Virus record (IMG/VR): IMGVR_UViG_3300047472_000261
Coordinates: 1 to 52,413 of that record
Reading direction: 5' to 3' (one strand)
Source of the DNA: a virus
DNA length: 52,413 bases
Part shown: positions 8,120 to 15,827 of the stretch, piece after piece
How positions within the stretch are numbered: the stretch's first letter is position 1
Layout: every line of letters begins with the position of its first letter
Program-made: the position numbers and the translations under genes
The notes under the pieces: model-generated
Databases searched by the model: none
The model's input: only the letters and a program-made list of their open reading frames with translations
What the model was told of the DNA's origin: nothing

Positions 8120-8920
8120 TTACGGCGTGGCGACGCGTGCGTTGATGTACTTCGTGACGAGGCGGCGGACGACGGCCAGCAGTTCGGCCTGCTCAACACG
8201 TGATCCTCGGCGTGGGTCGTCGTGGTCGAGTATCTCTTTGCGATCGTTCTCGACCTCCTCCATGACCTTCACGCCATCGATCTCTATCTCCTTCGCGTAA
8301 ATCATTGGCCCGGCCAGCTCGATGAGCGCCATGCGCTCGCTGTTGAACAGGTCATCGGCCGCCCGGGCGAAGTCGCCCCATGCGGCGATGGAGTGATCGT
8401 TGTCCGCCATGATCTGGGCCAGGGCGTCGTTCGGATTTTCGGCGGCCAGGCGATTCCACTTCTGTCGCAGCGCGTGTGATGGCCGGACGAACCCGACGCC
8501 GAGGTCCCCGTGCTCCTCGAAGAATCGTTGGCGGTCGCGCCAGTACATGAAGAGGTAACAGTCGAAACAGATCTCACCGCTGAACATCTCAAGCATGCGC
8601 TGGGCGGGCTTCGGGTTGGCGGCCGTCGCCGGCGGCGTTGCCATCGCGCGCCGCGTCCAGCTCGTCCGGAAACCGATCGGCACGTCTCCTGGCCAGCACT
8701 CGTGTTCCGGATGTTGGCGCGGGCACTCGGTTGCTCGGATGACGTGCGCCTGCACATCGGCGTCGAAATGCTCGCCCGTGTAAGCGTCCATCGAGCCGCG
8801 CCGGGCTGCGCCGGCAAAGCCGGGCTCGAATCCCCAACGCTGATTCGCCTCTCGCGCTGTCGACGCGGGCGCTGCGCGACGTTTCTTGGTCGTCTTCTTT
8901 TTGGTGCGCACTTCGGTCAT
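8120..8920 (-). CDS. Hypothetical protein (266 aa)
   Basis: Unrecognised. The N-terminus is strongly basic (KKKTTKKRRAA). A region with several cysteines and histidines follows (ECPRQHPEHECW, then ICFDCYLFMYW), which could bind a metal. The C-terminal 120 residues are helical and acidic. Start is the ATG at 8920. It is the first gene of the segment leading to the lysis/appendage genes, and the 118 bases upstream are shared with the divergent PadR gene. Confidence 0.55.
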   Translation of the reverse strand: MTEVRTKKKTTKKRRAAPASTAREANQRWGFEPGFAGAARRGSMDAYTGEHFDADVQAHVIRATECPRQHPEHECWPGDVPIGFRTSWTRRAMATPPATAANPKPAQRMLEMFSGEICFDCYLFMYWRDRQRFFEEHGDLGVGFVRPSHALRQKWNRLAAENPNDALAQIMADNDHSIAAWGDFARAADDLFNSERMALIELAGPMIYAKEIEIDGVKVMEEVENDRKEILDHDDPRRGSRVEQAELLAVVRRLVTKYINARVATP

Positions 8921-8990
8921 CGATCTCGATTCTACCGATGGCGGTCAGTTATTTCGCGCCATCAACCCCGTTCGATTCTCAGAAATTGTC

Positions 8991-9019
8991 TTGACCGTGT
9001 AATGCGACGTTACTAAGGT
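8991..9019 (+). promoter_or_regulatory. Possible sigma70-type promoter before padR-like gene
   Basis: TTGACC at 8991-8996 and TAAGGT at 9014-9019 are 17 bases apart. The -35 match is good (5/6) and the -10 is poor (3/6). The padR-like ATG is at 9039. Confidence 0.35.
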
Positions 9020-9038
9020 GGGGTTACACAGGTTTTGT

Positions 9039-9368
9039 ATGCCGATCCCAAAACTCACACACCTTCAGTTTCTGGTTCTTCTTGCAATCGGCGCGCGGGA
9101 GCGTGCAGGGCGTGACATTCGAACACGCTTGGGCAAAGAGGGAGCGTCGAAGTCACTGCCCGCATTCTATCAGCTCATGGCGCGGCTCGAAGATGCCAAG
9201 CTTGTGGCGGGTAGTGATCACGAGATCAAAGTGGGGAATCAAACCGCCATCGAGCGGCGTTACACCGTCACGCGAAGCGGTACCAACGCAATGCGCGAGA
9301 ACATCGATTTTTACGGTGCACCGGCTGCCGCTCTCGAGTGGAGAGGGGGCGAGCGTCATGGCACGTAG
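9039..9368 (+). CDS. PadR-family transcriptional regulator (109 aa)
   Basis: The whole protein is a PadR-type winged helix: LTHLQFLVLLAIGARERAGR opens helix 1, PAFYQLMARLEDAKLV is the recognition helix region, and ERRYTVTRSG is the wing end. This LTHLQFLVL...PAFYQLM form is very common in Planctomycetota. The ATG at 9039 is preferred to an upstream alternative start because it opens the domain directly. The next gene overlaps its end by 11 bp, so the regulator and a membrane protein form a unit. It is one of the few plus-strand genes, with a lower GC content than the phage core, suggesting an acquired host cassette. Confidence 0.8.
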   Translation: MPIPKLTHLQFLVLLAIGARERAGRDIRTRLGKEGASKSLPAFYQLMARLEDAKLVAGSDHEIKVGNQTAIERRYTVTRSGTNAMRENIDFYGAPAAALEWRGGERHGT

Positions 9369-10041
9369 CGTTTGGGGTCCAAATTACGTGGCCCTTGGAG
9401 GAAGATACCAACATATGCTGGGCAGTTTCGTTGCTGGTTGGCAACTCGCGCTCACGAATTTCGGTATGACAGCCCACCGTTTTTTCGGCGAGATGGATGA
9501 ATTCCGTGCGCTTGTGTTTCTCCAATGTATTGTCCTCCAGCAAGAAGTTCATCCGAAGATGTGGACGTACGCTGAGGTATCGAATGACGCCAACGTTGAA
9601 ACTCTGAAGCGATGGTCTCGGATCGGCTACAGACTTGGTTTTCGCTGTGGCAGGATTGAGATCGTTCTGCGTTTCCCACTGGAATCTGCCGTCCCGCTTC
9701 TGACTTTCTTCTTGCGCATCGTATGCACTTTCCTGAGGTCGCAAAGCAGGTCGTGTTGGTTGTTGGCGCCGACTTACCCACAGGTTTGGACATTGATTGG
9801 CTATCTGCTGCTCCCAGCAGTCCGCAAGCGCAGCTATACGCCGACGATCGGTGAGATGATCGTCGACTACGAAGACGTGATGTCGCGTTTTCAAGGTCGT
9901 TGGGCAAGACTTTGGTTGCGATTCTGCTTCTTCGCTTGGACCGTGAGTGTGATCGTGGAGTGTTGGGGGCAATGCAGTGCGGCCATCGTGTTCAAAGTCA
10001 TTAGATGGTTTGTCCCCGTTTCCATCCCTCGCGAGACTTAG
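9358..10041 (+). CDS. Membrane-associated partner of PadR regulator (227 aa)
   Basis: ATG at 9358 lies behind a purine-rich GAGAGGGGGCG and inside the padR 3' end. The protein has hydrophobic segments around FPLESAVPLLTFFLRIV, YPQVWTLIGYLLLP and FFAWTVSVIVECWG, separated by charged stretches including EMIVDYED. In Planctomycetota, PadR genes are often followed by such integral membrane proteins of unknown role. The pair may be a moron affecting the lysogen; the function is not known. Confidence 0.6.
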   Translation: MARSVWGPNYVALGGRYQHMLGSFVAGWQLALTNFGMTAHRFFGEMDEFRALVFLQCIVLQQEVHPKMWTYAEVSNDANVETLKRWSRIGYRLGFRCGRIEIVLRFPLESAVPLLTFFLRIVCTFLRSQSRSCWLLAPTYPQVWTLIGYLLLPAVRKRSYTPTIGEMIVDYEDVMSRFQGRWARLWLRFCFFAWTVSVIVECWGQCSAAIVFKVIRWFVPVSIPRET

Positions 10042-10092
10042 TCGTTGCGCTCTCTCGCGGGCGACGCGATCGCCACGCTTACGTGCATCGTC

Positions 10093-10512
10093 TCAAAGCT
10101 TGTCAGAGATTTCTCTGTCGATTTCCGAAGCGACTCGTTCAGCGTTGGCGTGCGCGATATTTGCAAGTGAAGCAGCAGTTGCCGGCGGCGTAACTTCGCG
10201 TCGAATGCTGCCGTCGATGGTCACCGCTGGTCCCGTGCCGCGGACCGCACAACGTTCCAGTCGCGCTGCCTCGGCCAGATATAGGGCACCGGCGCGAACG
10301 AGATTATCGAGTCGTGCCAGTGGCTTGAACGTGATCGACGGCCACGGCCAGCCCCACGAACGCGTTGATGGCGTCTCGCGATCGAACACTTCAAAGTGTC
10401 TAGCTGCTTTGGCCAGCTCGCCATCGATGTACATGTCGTCGCGCTCGCTTGTGTGGCCTTCTTCAGCAACCTGTCGACGACGCTCGGATTCGATGAGTTC
10501 CATTCCTGTCAT
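10093..10512 (-). CDS. ERxRQ-motif phage protein (139 aa)
   Basis: The N-terminal block ERRRQVAEEGHTSERDDMYI, followed by GEL, a WPW motif and NLVRAGALYLAEAARL, is a small domain often seen in phages and near nucleotide-metabolism genes. The same block occurs at the C-terminal half of the MazG-like protein at 15827-16687, so the two are paralogous domains. Start at 10512 has GAGG seven bases upstream. Biochemical role unknown; a link to nucleotide pools is inferred from the fusion. Confidence 0.6.
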   Translation of the reverse strand: MTGMELIESERRRQVAEEGHTSERDDMYIDGELAKAARHFEVFDRETPSTRSWGWPWPSITFKPLARLDNLVRAGALYLAEAARLERCAVRGTGPAVTIDGSIRREVTPPATAASLANIAHANAERVASEIDREISDKL

Positions 10513-10544
10513 ACGAGAACCTCAGTTGCCGCTCGCGCGGTACC

Positions 10545-11423
10545 TCATCCTAATCGGCCACGCAACGACGCCCAATTGCACACGACGATCCCGCCGCCGT
10601 CGTGGATCCGGTCCTCGATTCGGTCACCCAGTGACGCGACCAACTCCACGGGCGTCTGCCCGGCCGCTGGATTGCCGACGAGGATGGTCGAACGGTTCTT
10701 CGCGTAGCGGTGATCGATCAGTTTAGAAAGCTGGCGGTTCTCCCACGGCGTGTCGCCGCGCACCTGGATCTCATCGAGCACGAGCAGAGCGACGCCGCGG
10801 TACCGCTCGTCGACGGCCGCTTCATTACCGCCTCGCTTGAACTCGGCCTTGATGGCTTGGAAGTAGTCATCGGTCGTGGTGTACCGCGCGCTCTTGCCGG
10901 CAATGCACAGCTCGCGGACGAGGCCGCTAGCGATGTACGTTTTGCCCGGGCCGGGGTTGCCGACGAGGCCGATGATCGCGCCCGGCCGCGTGATGCCCGC
11001 GCGGAGCACCATGACCACTTCGGCATACATCGCTCGAGCGTCCTTCGGAATGTGATCGAAGTTATCGAGCGACGCGTTCGCGAACCTGTCGAACAGCCCT
11101 GCGCCGTGGAGACGTTGCAGCAACTCGTTCGAACGGATGGCGTCCTGCCGTTGCTTCGCGTCCTCAGGCGACTCGAACACATTCTGCGGCCGCCGCTGAT
11201 CGACACGCCGCGCTTCGACGCTGACGACCGGCATGTCGACGGCGATACGCCTCGGCGCGGTGCGGCGATCATTCGAGCGTGCCTGGCCGGCAGCCTTCCA
11301 GAGGATCTCCTCAACCTGCTTTGGCGTGCGGTCCGGGCCCGGCGGGCGGCCCGCCGTTGAGGGTTGGTGCGGGGCGGCGGGATTGCTGAGCTGGTCCGGC
11401 GGATGCTGCGTTGCGCTGTCCAT
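10545..11423 (-). CDS. DnaC-like helicase loader ATPase (292 aa)
   Basis: An AAA+ ATPase of the DnaC/IstB type. Walker A is GNPGPGKTYI (about 154-163) and Walker B is VALLVLDEIQVR (about 209-220). The order is standard, and the N-terminal 90 residues are a low-complexity, proline/arginine-rich adaptor. It would load the replicative helicase at the phage origin. No helicase gene was found, so the host DnaB is probably used. It overlaps the initiator gene by 113 bp, with GAGGAAC upstream of ATG 11423, matching the initiator-loader pairing of lambda O and P. Confidence 0.8.
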   Translation of the reverse strand: MDSATQHPPDQLSNPAAPHQPSTAGRPPGPDRTPKQVEEILWKAAGQARSNDRRTAPRRIAVDMPVVSVEARRVDQRRPQNVFESPEDAKQRQDAIRSNELLQRLHGAGLFDRFANASLDNFDHIPKDARAMYAEVVMVLRAGITRPGAIIGLVGNPGPGKTYIASGLVRELCIAGKSARYTTTDDYFQAIKAEFKRGGNEAAVDERYRGVALLVLDEIQVRGDTPWENRQLSKLIDHRYAKNRSTILVGNPAAGQTPVELVASLGDRIEDRIHDGGGIVVCNWASLRGRLG

Positions 11424-12393
11424 TGTTCCTCACCTGCTGAATGACTTGGACGCCTTTTGCGATCTGTACCCACGTTGTGAGTTGATCGGTCAGGCCGAAA
11501 AGTGGACGGCCGCGCCGCGCGATGAACGAGTCATCCGCGGTGAGGTATGCCATCGCGATCGCCTTCGCTCGCTCGAGGTCGTCATTGACGGCCCGAAGGA
11601 GCTTCTTCACGGCCGCGCCGTTGCGCGTGGCCTCGGCGCCAAACTCGTATTCGACGCCGCCCATCCGGCTCGGATACGCCTTACGACACCACCAATCGAT
11701 AAACGCCTGGTGATGCGGCGAGGCGGTTTCACTCCGCGGTCGTCTGAGTTTGGGTGTCGAGCCTTCGGCACGTGTGGCCGAGCCAGCGGACCGCGTGTCG
11801 CGATCGGGCGGCGGGGCGGTGTCGTGACGTTGACCGTCCGCGTTCTCGGAGACGTCGACGCCGAAGATGTTGGTTCCATCGTCGGCGGACGGCTGCGAAG
11901 CGGCCGGCCGAGAAGAGGGGTCTGGGGATACTTCCCCAGTTCTCTGACTCTGACTCTGACTAATAGCCTTAACCCGGGGGTTAAGGGGTCGGTTAACCGG
12001 GGGGTTATCCGACCTCATCAGCTTCGGATTCCCGCCACGCTTCCCGTTCTCACGGTTGACCACGCGACGGTGTTCGTCGCGGACCATCCGGCGGGAGCGA
12101 AGGAGGAACGTGCCGCCGCTGAGTGCTTCAAAATCGGCCACGGGTCGGCCGCTTGGATTGTTCGGATCGCGGATCTCGTCCAGGACGTGCTGCGCCTGCT
12201 CGGGCGATGAGTTCAGGCATCGAGCGAGTTGCAGGACGGTGCCGCGCCACTCGCCGCGCGCGGCGGCGAAGTGCATGCGGCAGAGGATCTTCATCCAGCC
12301 GCCGACAGCTGCGAGAGACAAATGCTCAGCCTCTCGCTGAAAATCAGCGGGGTAGAACTGGAACCACGGGAGTTTTTCTTCGTGCGCGTCCAT
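11311..12393 (-). CDS. Replication initiator, DUF1376/O-like (360 aa)
   Basis: The N-terminus (LPWFQFYPADFQREAEHLSL and the following GWMKILCRMHF) is the DUF1376-type domain found in phage replication proteins. A long low-complexity linker (about 120-215) follows, and then a C-terminal helical region ending in a proline/glycine tail. The linker DNA holds four 12-bp iterons and three 6-bp repeats, the same arrangement as the lambda origin inside gene O. The helicase-loader gene overlaps its 3' end. I infer that it binds these iterons and recruits the loader. Confidence 0.7.
   Translation of the reverse strand: MDAHEEKLPWFQFYPADFQREAEHLSLAAVGGWMKILCRMHFAAARGEWRGTVLQLARCLNSSPEQAQHVLDEIRDPNNPSGRPVADFEALSGGTFLLRSRRMVRDEHRRVVNRENGKRGGNPKLMRSDNPPVNRPLNPRVKAISQSQSQRTGEVSPDPSSRPAASQPSADDGTNIFGVDVSENADGQRHDTAPPPDRDTRSAGSATRAEGSTPKLRRPRSETASPHHQAFIDWWCRKAYPSRMGGVEYEFGAEATRNGAAVKKLLRAVNDDLERAKAIAMAYLTADDSFIARRGRPLFGLTDQLTTWVQIAKGVQVIQQVRNNGQRNAASAGPAQQSRRPAPTLNGGPPAGPGPHAKAG
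11943..12010. other. Candidate replication origin: tandem iterons within the initiator gene
   Basis: Three TCTGAC units lie at 11943-11960. Then four 12-bp units begin at 11967, 11979, 11991 and 12003: CCTTAACCCGGG, GGTTAAGGGGTC, GGTTAACCGGGG, GGTTATCCGACC. TTAA (TTAT in the last) recurs exactly every 12 bases at 11969, 11981, 11993 and 12005. A 16-bp palindrome spans 11969-11984. The last unit contains TTATCC, a partial DnaA-box match. The segment encodes the flexible linker of the initiator. Confidence 0.6.
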
Positions 12394-12415
12394 GCGACTA
12401 TCTATCTGCCAGCGT

Positions 12416-12736
12416 TCAGGCGCTCACTCGAATTCTTACGGTCGGGGCGTTTCCCATGCGAAGCGTCATCTCGTCCGGGCGATGGGGGACGACCTTCTCC
12501 CAAATCACATTCGCTGCCTCGGCGAATTCCACGCTTGCTCTCGACGGCTTCAGGGGCTTTCCGGTTGAGACGACTCTCTCGATGGCCTCGGATGAAATGG
12601 CGTTTGCCATCATCCCCGCCGGCGCGGACCGGCCCGTTGCACACTCGACCTCGGCGATCGCTTCAGTCCGCTTGATGCCGAGCTGCTCGATCAGCCTGAA
12701 CACGCGCCACTCGAATTCTTTGTCTTTCACCGGCAT
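12416..12736 (-). CDS. Hypothetical protein (106 aa)
   Basis: Unrecognised. Mostly helical, charged at the N-terminus (VKDKEFEWRVFRLIEQLGIK). It sits between the HerA-like ATPase and the initiator, so a replication or recombination accessory role is possible but not shown. Start at 12736 has an AAAGG about eight bases upstream. Confidence 0.5.
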   Translation of the reverse strand: MPVKDKEFEWRVFRLIEQLGIKRTEAIAEVECATGRSAPAGMMANAISSEAIERVVSTGKPLKPSRASVEFAEAANVIWEKVVPHRPDEMTLRMGNAPTVRIRVSA

Positions 12737-12765
12737 CGGAAACCTTTCTGCTCGCTGCGGCTACG

Positions 12766-14550
12766 TCACTTCTTCTCGACGCCGTTGATCGTGGCCTCAC
12801 GATTGCGCTGGTAGCCGCCGTCTTCGATGGTGAGTGCGCCCCACGTGGCGAGATCTGACATCGCACGACCGAACGTGCGGTTGTCGTAACTGACGCCGAG
12901 TCGCTTCAGCTCTTTGTGAATGGCTTCGTTCTGCACGGGCTTGTCGAAGAAGCCTTTGACGATGAGTCGGCCGATCTTCCCGTCTAGCTTGCTCGGCGTG
13001 AGGTTGATGACGCTCGGTTCAAACTCGACGTTGATGTGCGGCTTGCTCACCACGATCCTCAGCAGGGCCGGCGCTTCTTTCGTGAGCCGTTCCTTGAATC
13101 GGCGATAGAGAGCCTCCTCGTCGGCCACGGCCGCTGCCGGCCCGCCAGGCCGCGCAACGGTTGCGCCGACCTCGAGCAATTCGATGATGCGATCGAGTTT
13201 GTTTTCTGCTGCAGTGCTCAATTCGTCCTCGCTTTCAGGGGTTTCTTCGTTGTCGTCGCGCTCGGCCGTCGACGTCGGCGGCTCACAGGCGATGTGCAGG
13301 TCTGAGGCTTTGCCAATGCAGTCGGGATCTCCGACGGGGCATCCGTCGTCGTCTTCGTCATCAGCGTTGGCCACATGGACCGCGGCCGGATCCACGCGGA
13401 CACCACCGACGGAGAATGATTCTCCGTAGACAAGGCGATCGCGGATCAGATCGGGATTGGTTTCGTGATTGACCAAGTCGGCAATCTGCTCACCGGTCAT
13501 CGCTACGGGCGGAGGCAATACCGCGGAGGTCGGAGCGATCAGGATGACAGGGACTTCGGGCCGTTCGCCGCCGCGCAGCGCGTAGTCACGCGCTGCGGCG
13601 TCACTCATGCCTGCCGGCTGAACGTACGTCTTGATCGCATGCGAACCCCAGCAGGCGAAGAACTGGCCGATGCCGAGCGTCGCGACGTCGGAAGGTTTCG
13701 GCGGCTTGATGCCGCTCGACTTCACGACGTCGAGCGTCCGCTTCAATTCGTTGGCCTCGCGCTGGACGCCGATCAGCCACACGCTCGCCGCGCCACGGAT
13801 GACCGTGTCGACGCCGGCGATGTCCTGGCTGTCGCACAGCAGGAAGTTTCCGAGCGCGGAGCCTTTCCGAGCCATCGCGATCGCCTCGCTCTTTGCCGGC
13901 GCGTTGCGTTCACGCGGTGCGAATTCCCACGCCTCCGGGAAAACCGTGAGCACGCCGTGCTCTTTCGTGTTGATGTGCTCGAGCGCGGCGCGGATGGCGA
14001 TCGCCTGCATCTGCGGCCCGGCATCCGACAAGTCCATCATGTTCAGGCCGACGCGCAGATCCAACTTGTCTGTCGCGCGAAGGGCTTTCATCTCGGGCAG
14101 GACGAGATCGAGATACTCGCCGACGAGCATGTAATCGTCGGCGGTTCGGCCCTTCGATTTGTTCTTGAGCCGCTCGACGTTGCGCCGCACGTCCGCGAGC
14201 GAACGCGCATCGCGGGCGGCATTGATGATGAGCAGCCGCTCGTTGCGCATCGACTGCTGGCCGAGCGCGGACGCGATGATCGATTCGACGAGCCGCCAGT
14301 GGATTGGCTGATCGCCTTCGCGCGGGAGGTAAGGTCGAATGAGGCGACCGCTCGTCTTCTCGCCGCGCTTCGTGACGAACGCGAGCGCACGACGACCAAG
14401 CGCGGCAGCGCGGTCGACGATCGCGACCAGCGTCGTCGTCTTGCCTGAGAGCTGGGTCTGCCCGGCGACGTACGTGTGCGCCAACGGGATGTCGACCTCG
14501 GCGCCGGTGCCAACTTCGTAGCCCAAGCGGATTTTCTCGGCCTTCTTCAT
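12766..14550 (-). CDS. HerA/FtsK-like P-loop ATPase (594 aa)
   Basis: The start at 14550 forms an ATGA overlap with the upstream gene and precedes the P-loop; a longer frame upstream is not protein-like. Walker A is GQTQLSGKTT (30-39), in the AHTYVAGQTQLSGKTT context typical of HerA/DUF87 and VirD4-like DNA-pumping ATPases. A hydrophobic strand ending VLTVFPEAWEFAP may carry the catalytic acid, and NFLLCDSQDIAGVD resembles the sensor strand. The acidic region around 410-460 is a linker. The C-terminal 120 residues look like a winged helix (EAIHKELKRLGVSYDNRTF). Possibly DNA translocation during replication or recombination. Confidence 0.65.
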   Translation of the reverse strand: MKKAEKIRLGYEVGTGAEVDIPLAHTYVAGQTQLSGKTTTLVAIVDRAAALGRRALAFVTKRGEKTSGRLIRPYLPREGDQPIHWRLVESIIASALGQQSMRNERLLIINAARDARSLADVRRNVERLKNKSKGRTADDYMLVGEYLDLVLPEMKALRATDKLDLRVGLNMMDLSDAGPQMQAIAIRAALEHINTKEHGVLTVFPEAWEFAPRERNAPAKSEAIAMARKGSALGNFLLCDSQDIAGVDTVIRGAASVWLIGVQREANELKRTLDVVKSSGIKPPKPSDVATLGIGQFFACWGSHAIKTYVQPAGMSDAAARDYALRGGERPEVPVILIAPTSAVLPPPVAMTGEQIADLVNHETNPDLIRDRLVYGESFSVGGVRVDPAAVHVANADDEDDDGCPVGDPDCIGKASDLHIACEPPTSTAERDDNEETPESEDELSTAAENKLDRIIELLEVGATVARPGGPAAAVADEEALYRRFKERLTKEAPALLRIVVSKPHINVEFEPSVINLTPSKLDGKIGRLIVKGFFDKPVQNEAIHKELKRLGVSYDNRTFGRAMSDLATWGALTIEDGGYQRNREATINGVEKK

Positions 14551-14855
14551 CGGCTTTTGCCTTTCCGCGCGGGGATCGGGAGCCAGAGGCCGGCGAGGTA
14601 GCCGTTGTCGCGCTTGTTGCCGTCGATGCGGACATGCATCGATAGGTCGTCCGGATTCTTGATTCGCGTGACCACACCGGTTGTGCCTCTGCGTCCGAGA
14701 CATCCCATAATGCCGTGTGATCCCAATCGAACACGCTGGCCGACATGGAACGAACGTGCTCGCACGGACCATTGGGCGATCGACGCCAGCTTTCGGCAAC
14801 GCTGCATCTGTCGCTCGATCTCTTTCATGATTTCGAGTGGGCTTTTCTTCCTCAT
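14547..14855 (-). CDS. Small basic SH3-like protein (102 aa)
   Basis: Start at 14855 is set by an ATGA overlap with the upstream gene. The N-terminus is a basic helix (LEIMKEIERQMQRCRKLASI). The rest looks like a small beta barrel (FHVGQRVRLGSHGIMGCLG, TGVVTRIKNPDDLSMHVRI), as in KOW/SH3-like proteins. Unrecognised. Its stop overlaps the start of the HerA-like ATPase gene (ATGA), so it might be its partner. Confidence 0.55.
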   Translation of the reverse strand: MRKKSPLEIMKEIERQMQRCRKLASIAQWSVRARSFHVGQRVRLGSHGIMGCLGRRGTTGVVTRIKNPDDLSMHVRIDGNKRDNGYLAGLWLPIPARKGKSR

Positions 14856-15028
14856 CGCTTGGAGTCCTTTCCTTTTGGTTGCACGTCGACCCACTGGCCG
14901 TCGACGAGCTTCTGATTGATGTCGCTCAGCACGGTCGTGACGCGCTTGCCGTTCCGTGTTGTGGTGAACGTCACGTGGAAGATCTGCAGGCTCCCTGTCG
15001 CCGCCGGCGTTTTCTTCGTCTTCGTCAT
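14852..15028 (-). CDS. Small hypothetical protein (58 aa)
   Basis: Lysine-rich at both ends with a strand-like core (LQIFHVTFTTTRNGKRVTTV). The start ATG at 15028 overlaps the previous stop (TGATG), and its own stop overlaps the next start by ATGA. Unrecognised. Confidence 0.5.
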   Translation of the reverse strand: MTKTKKTPAATGSLQIFHVTFTTTRNGKRVTTVLSDINQKLVDGQWVDVQPKGKDSKR

Positions 15029-15564
15029 CACGCGTCTCCGGCGGCAACGGCCGTGTCCGTTCGGCGGTCCTTCGCGACCACGAGCCATCCCGCACGCCAG
15101 TGTTCGTAGAGATCGTTCGGCAGATCTGCATGCGGCGTGAACGGGTTCTGCTGGAGCTTTCCGCCGGCCGCATGCGTGACGACGCCATCCTGGTGTGCAT
15201 CAGGAAGCCGTCTGTCTTCGCAAGCGCTGCAAAGATCCGGCTCATCTTCATTGGCCCAGGAGCAAGGGCCTTCGGCGATCGCGATGCACGCGCGGCAATA
15301 GTTGTCGGTGCAACCGCACACTCGGCAGTGCCTGCCTTCTAACAGCGTAAACCAACGCAATTCGAGCAGCCGTCTAAGGTGACCAACCGGCTGCCAACTC
15401 ACCTGTCGCACGCCATCATCGAAGTCAGCAACTTGGGCTGCGCGGTTACGGCCGCGTCCACTCAATGCGTGGATGGCGATCACGCGACCACGCGGCGCGA
15501 TGAAAACATTGCCGACGGCAAAGGGGCGACCGGGAACGAGATGTGGACGTCGCTCACGACTCAT
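15028..15564 (-). CDS. Zinc-binding small phage protein (178 aa)
   Basis: The first 60 residues look like a small beta domain. Residues about 79-115 hold a cysteine cluster (HCRVCGCTDNYC, then CSWANEDEPDLCSAC) that matches a small zinc-binding module frequent in phage genomes (CxxCGCT...CSW...PDLCSxC). The remaining tail is polar. Coupled to both neighbours (ATGA upstream, TGATG downstream). Function unknown. Confidence 0.6.
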   Translation of the reverse strand: MSRERRPHLVPGRPFAVGNVFIAPRGRVIAIHALSGRGRNRAAQVADFDDGVRQVSWQPVGHLRRLLELRWFTLLEGRHCRVCGCTDNYCRACIAIAEGPCSWANEDEPDLCSACEDRRLPDAHQDGVVTHAAGGKLQQNPFTPHADLPNDLYEHWRAGWLVVAKDRRTDTAVAAGDA

Positions 15565-15827
15565 CGTGGTCCTCCGGCTGTCAGTCGCTGTTTGAACGCC
15601 TCATACGCCTCGCCCATCACCGGCGCGGCCGCGCCGCGCGCCATCCACACGCATACTTCGTTGTTGGCGACGGTGCCGACCTGCAGGAACGCGGCTTCCT
15701 TCCGGTCGAGCCAGGCGGCCGCGAAGGCGATGAACGCGTCGACCATGTCGTCGTCATTCAGGTTGTTCGTCATCTCGACGAAGGCCCTAATCGACGTGCG
15801 CGTGTCGGGATGGAGTACGAGCGCCAT
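15561..15827 (-). CDS. Hypothetical protein (88 aa)
   Basis: A short helical protein (MTNNLNDDDMVDAFIAFAAA) with no recognised motif. Coupled on both sides: start at 15827 abuts the MazG-like stop and its stop overlaps the next start by ATGA. Confidence 0.5.
   Translation of the reverse strand: MALVLHPDTRTSIRAFVEMTNNLNDDDMVDAFIAFAAAWLDRKEAAFLQVGTVANNEVCVWMARGAAAPVMGEAYEAFKQRLTAGGPR

Noticed and set aside
9082-9357. Upstream extension of the PadR partner gene
   Set aside because: This part of the frame runs out of phase over the PadR gene; the ATG at 9358 with a purine-rich site is a better start.
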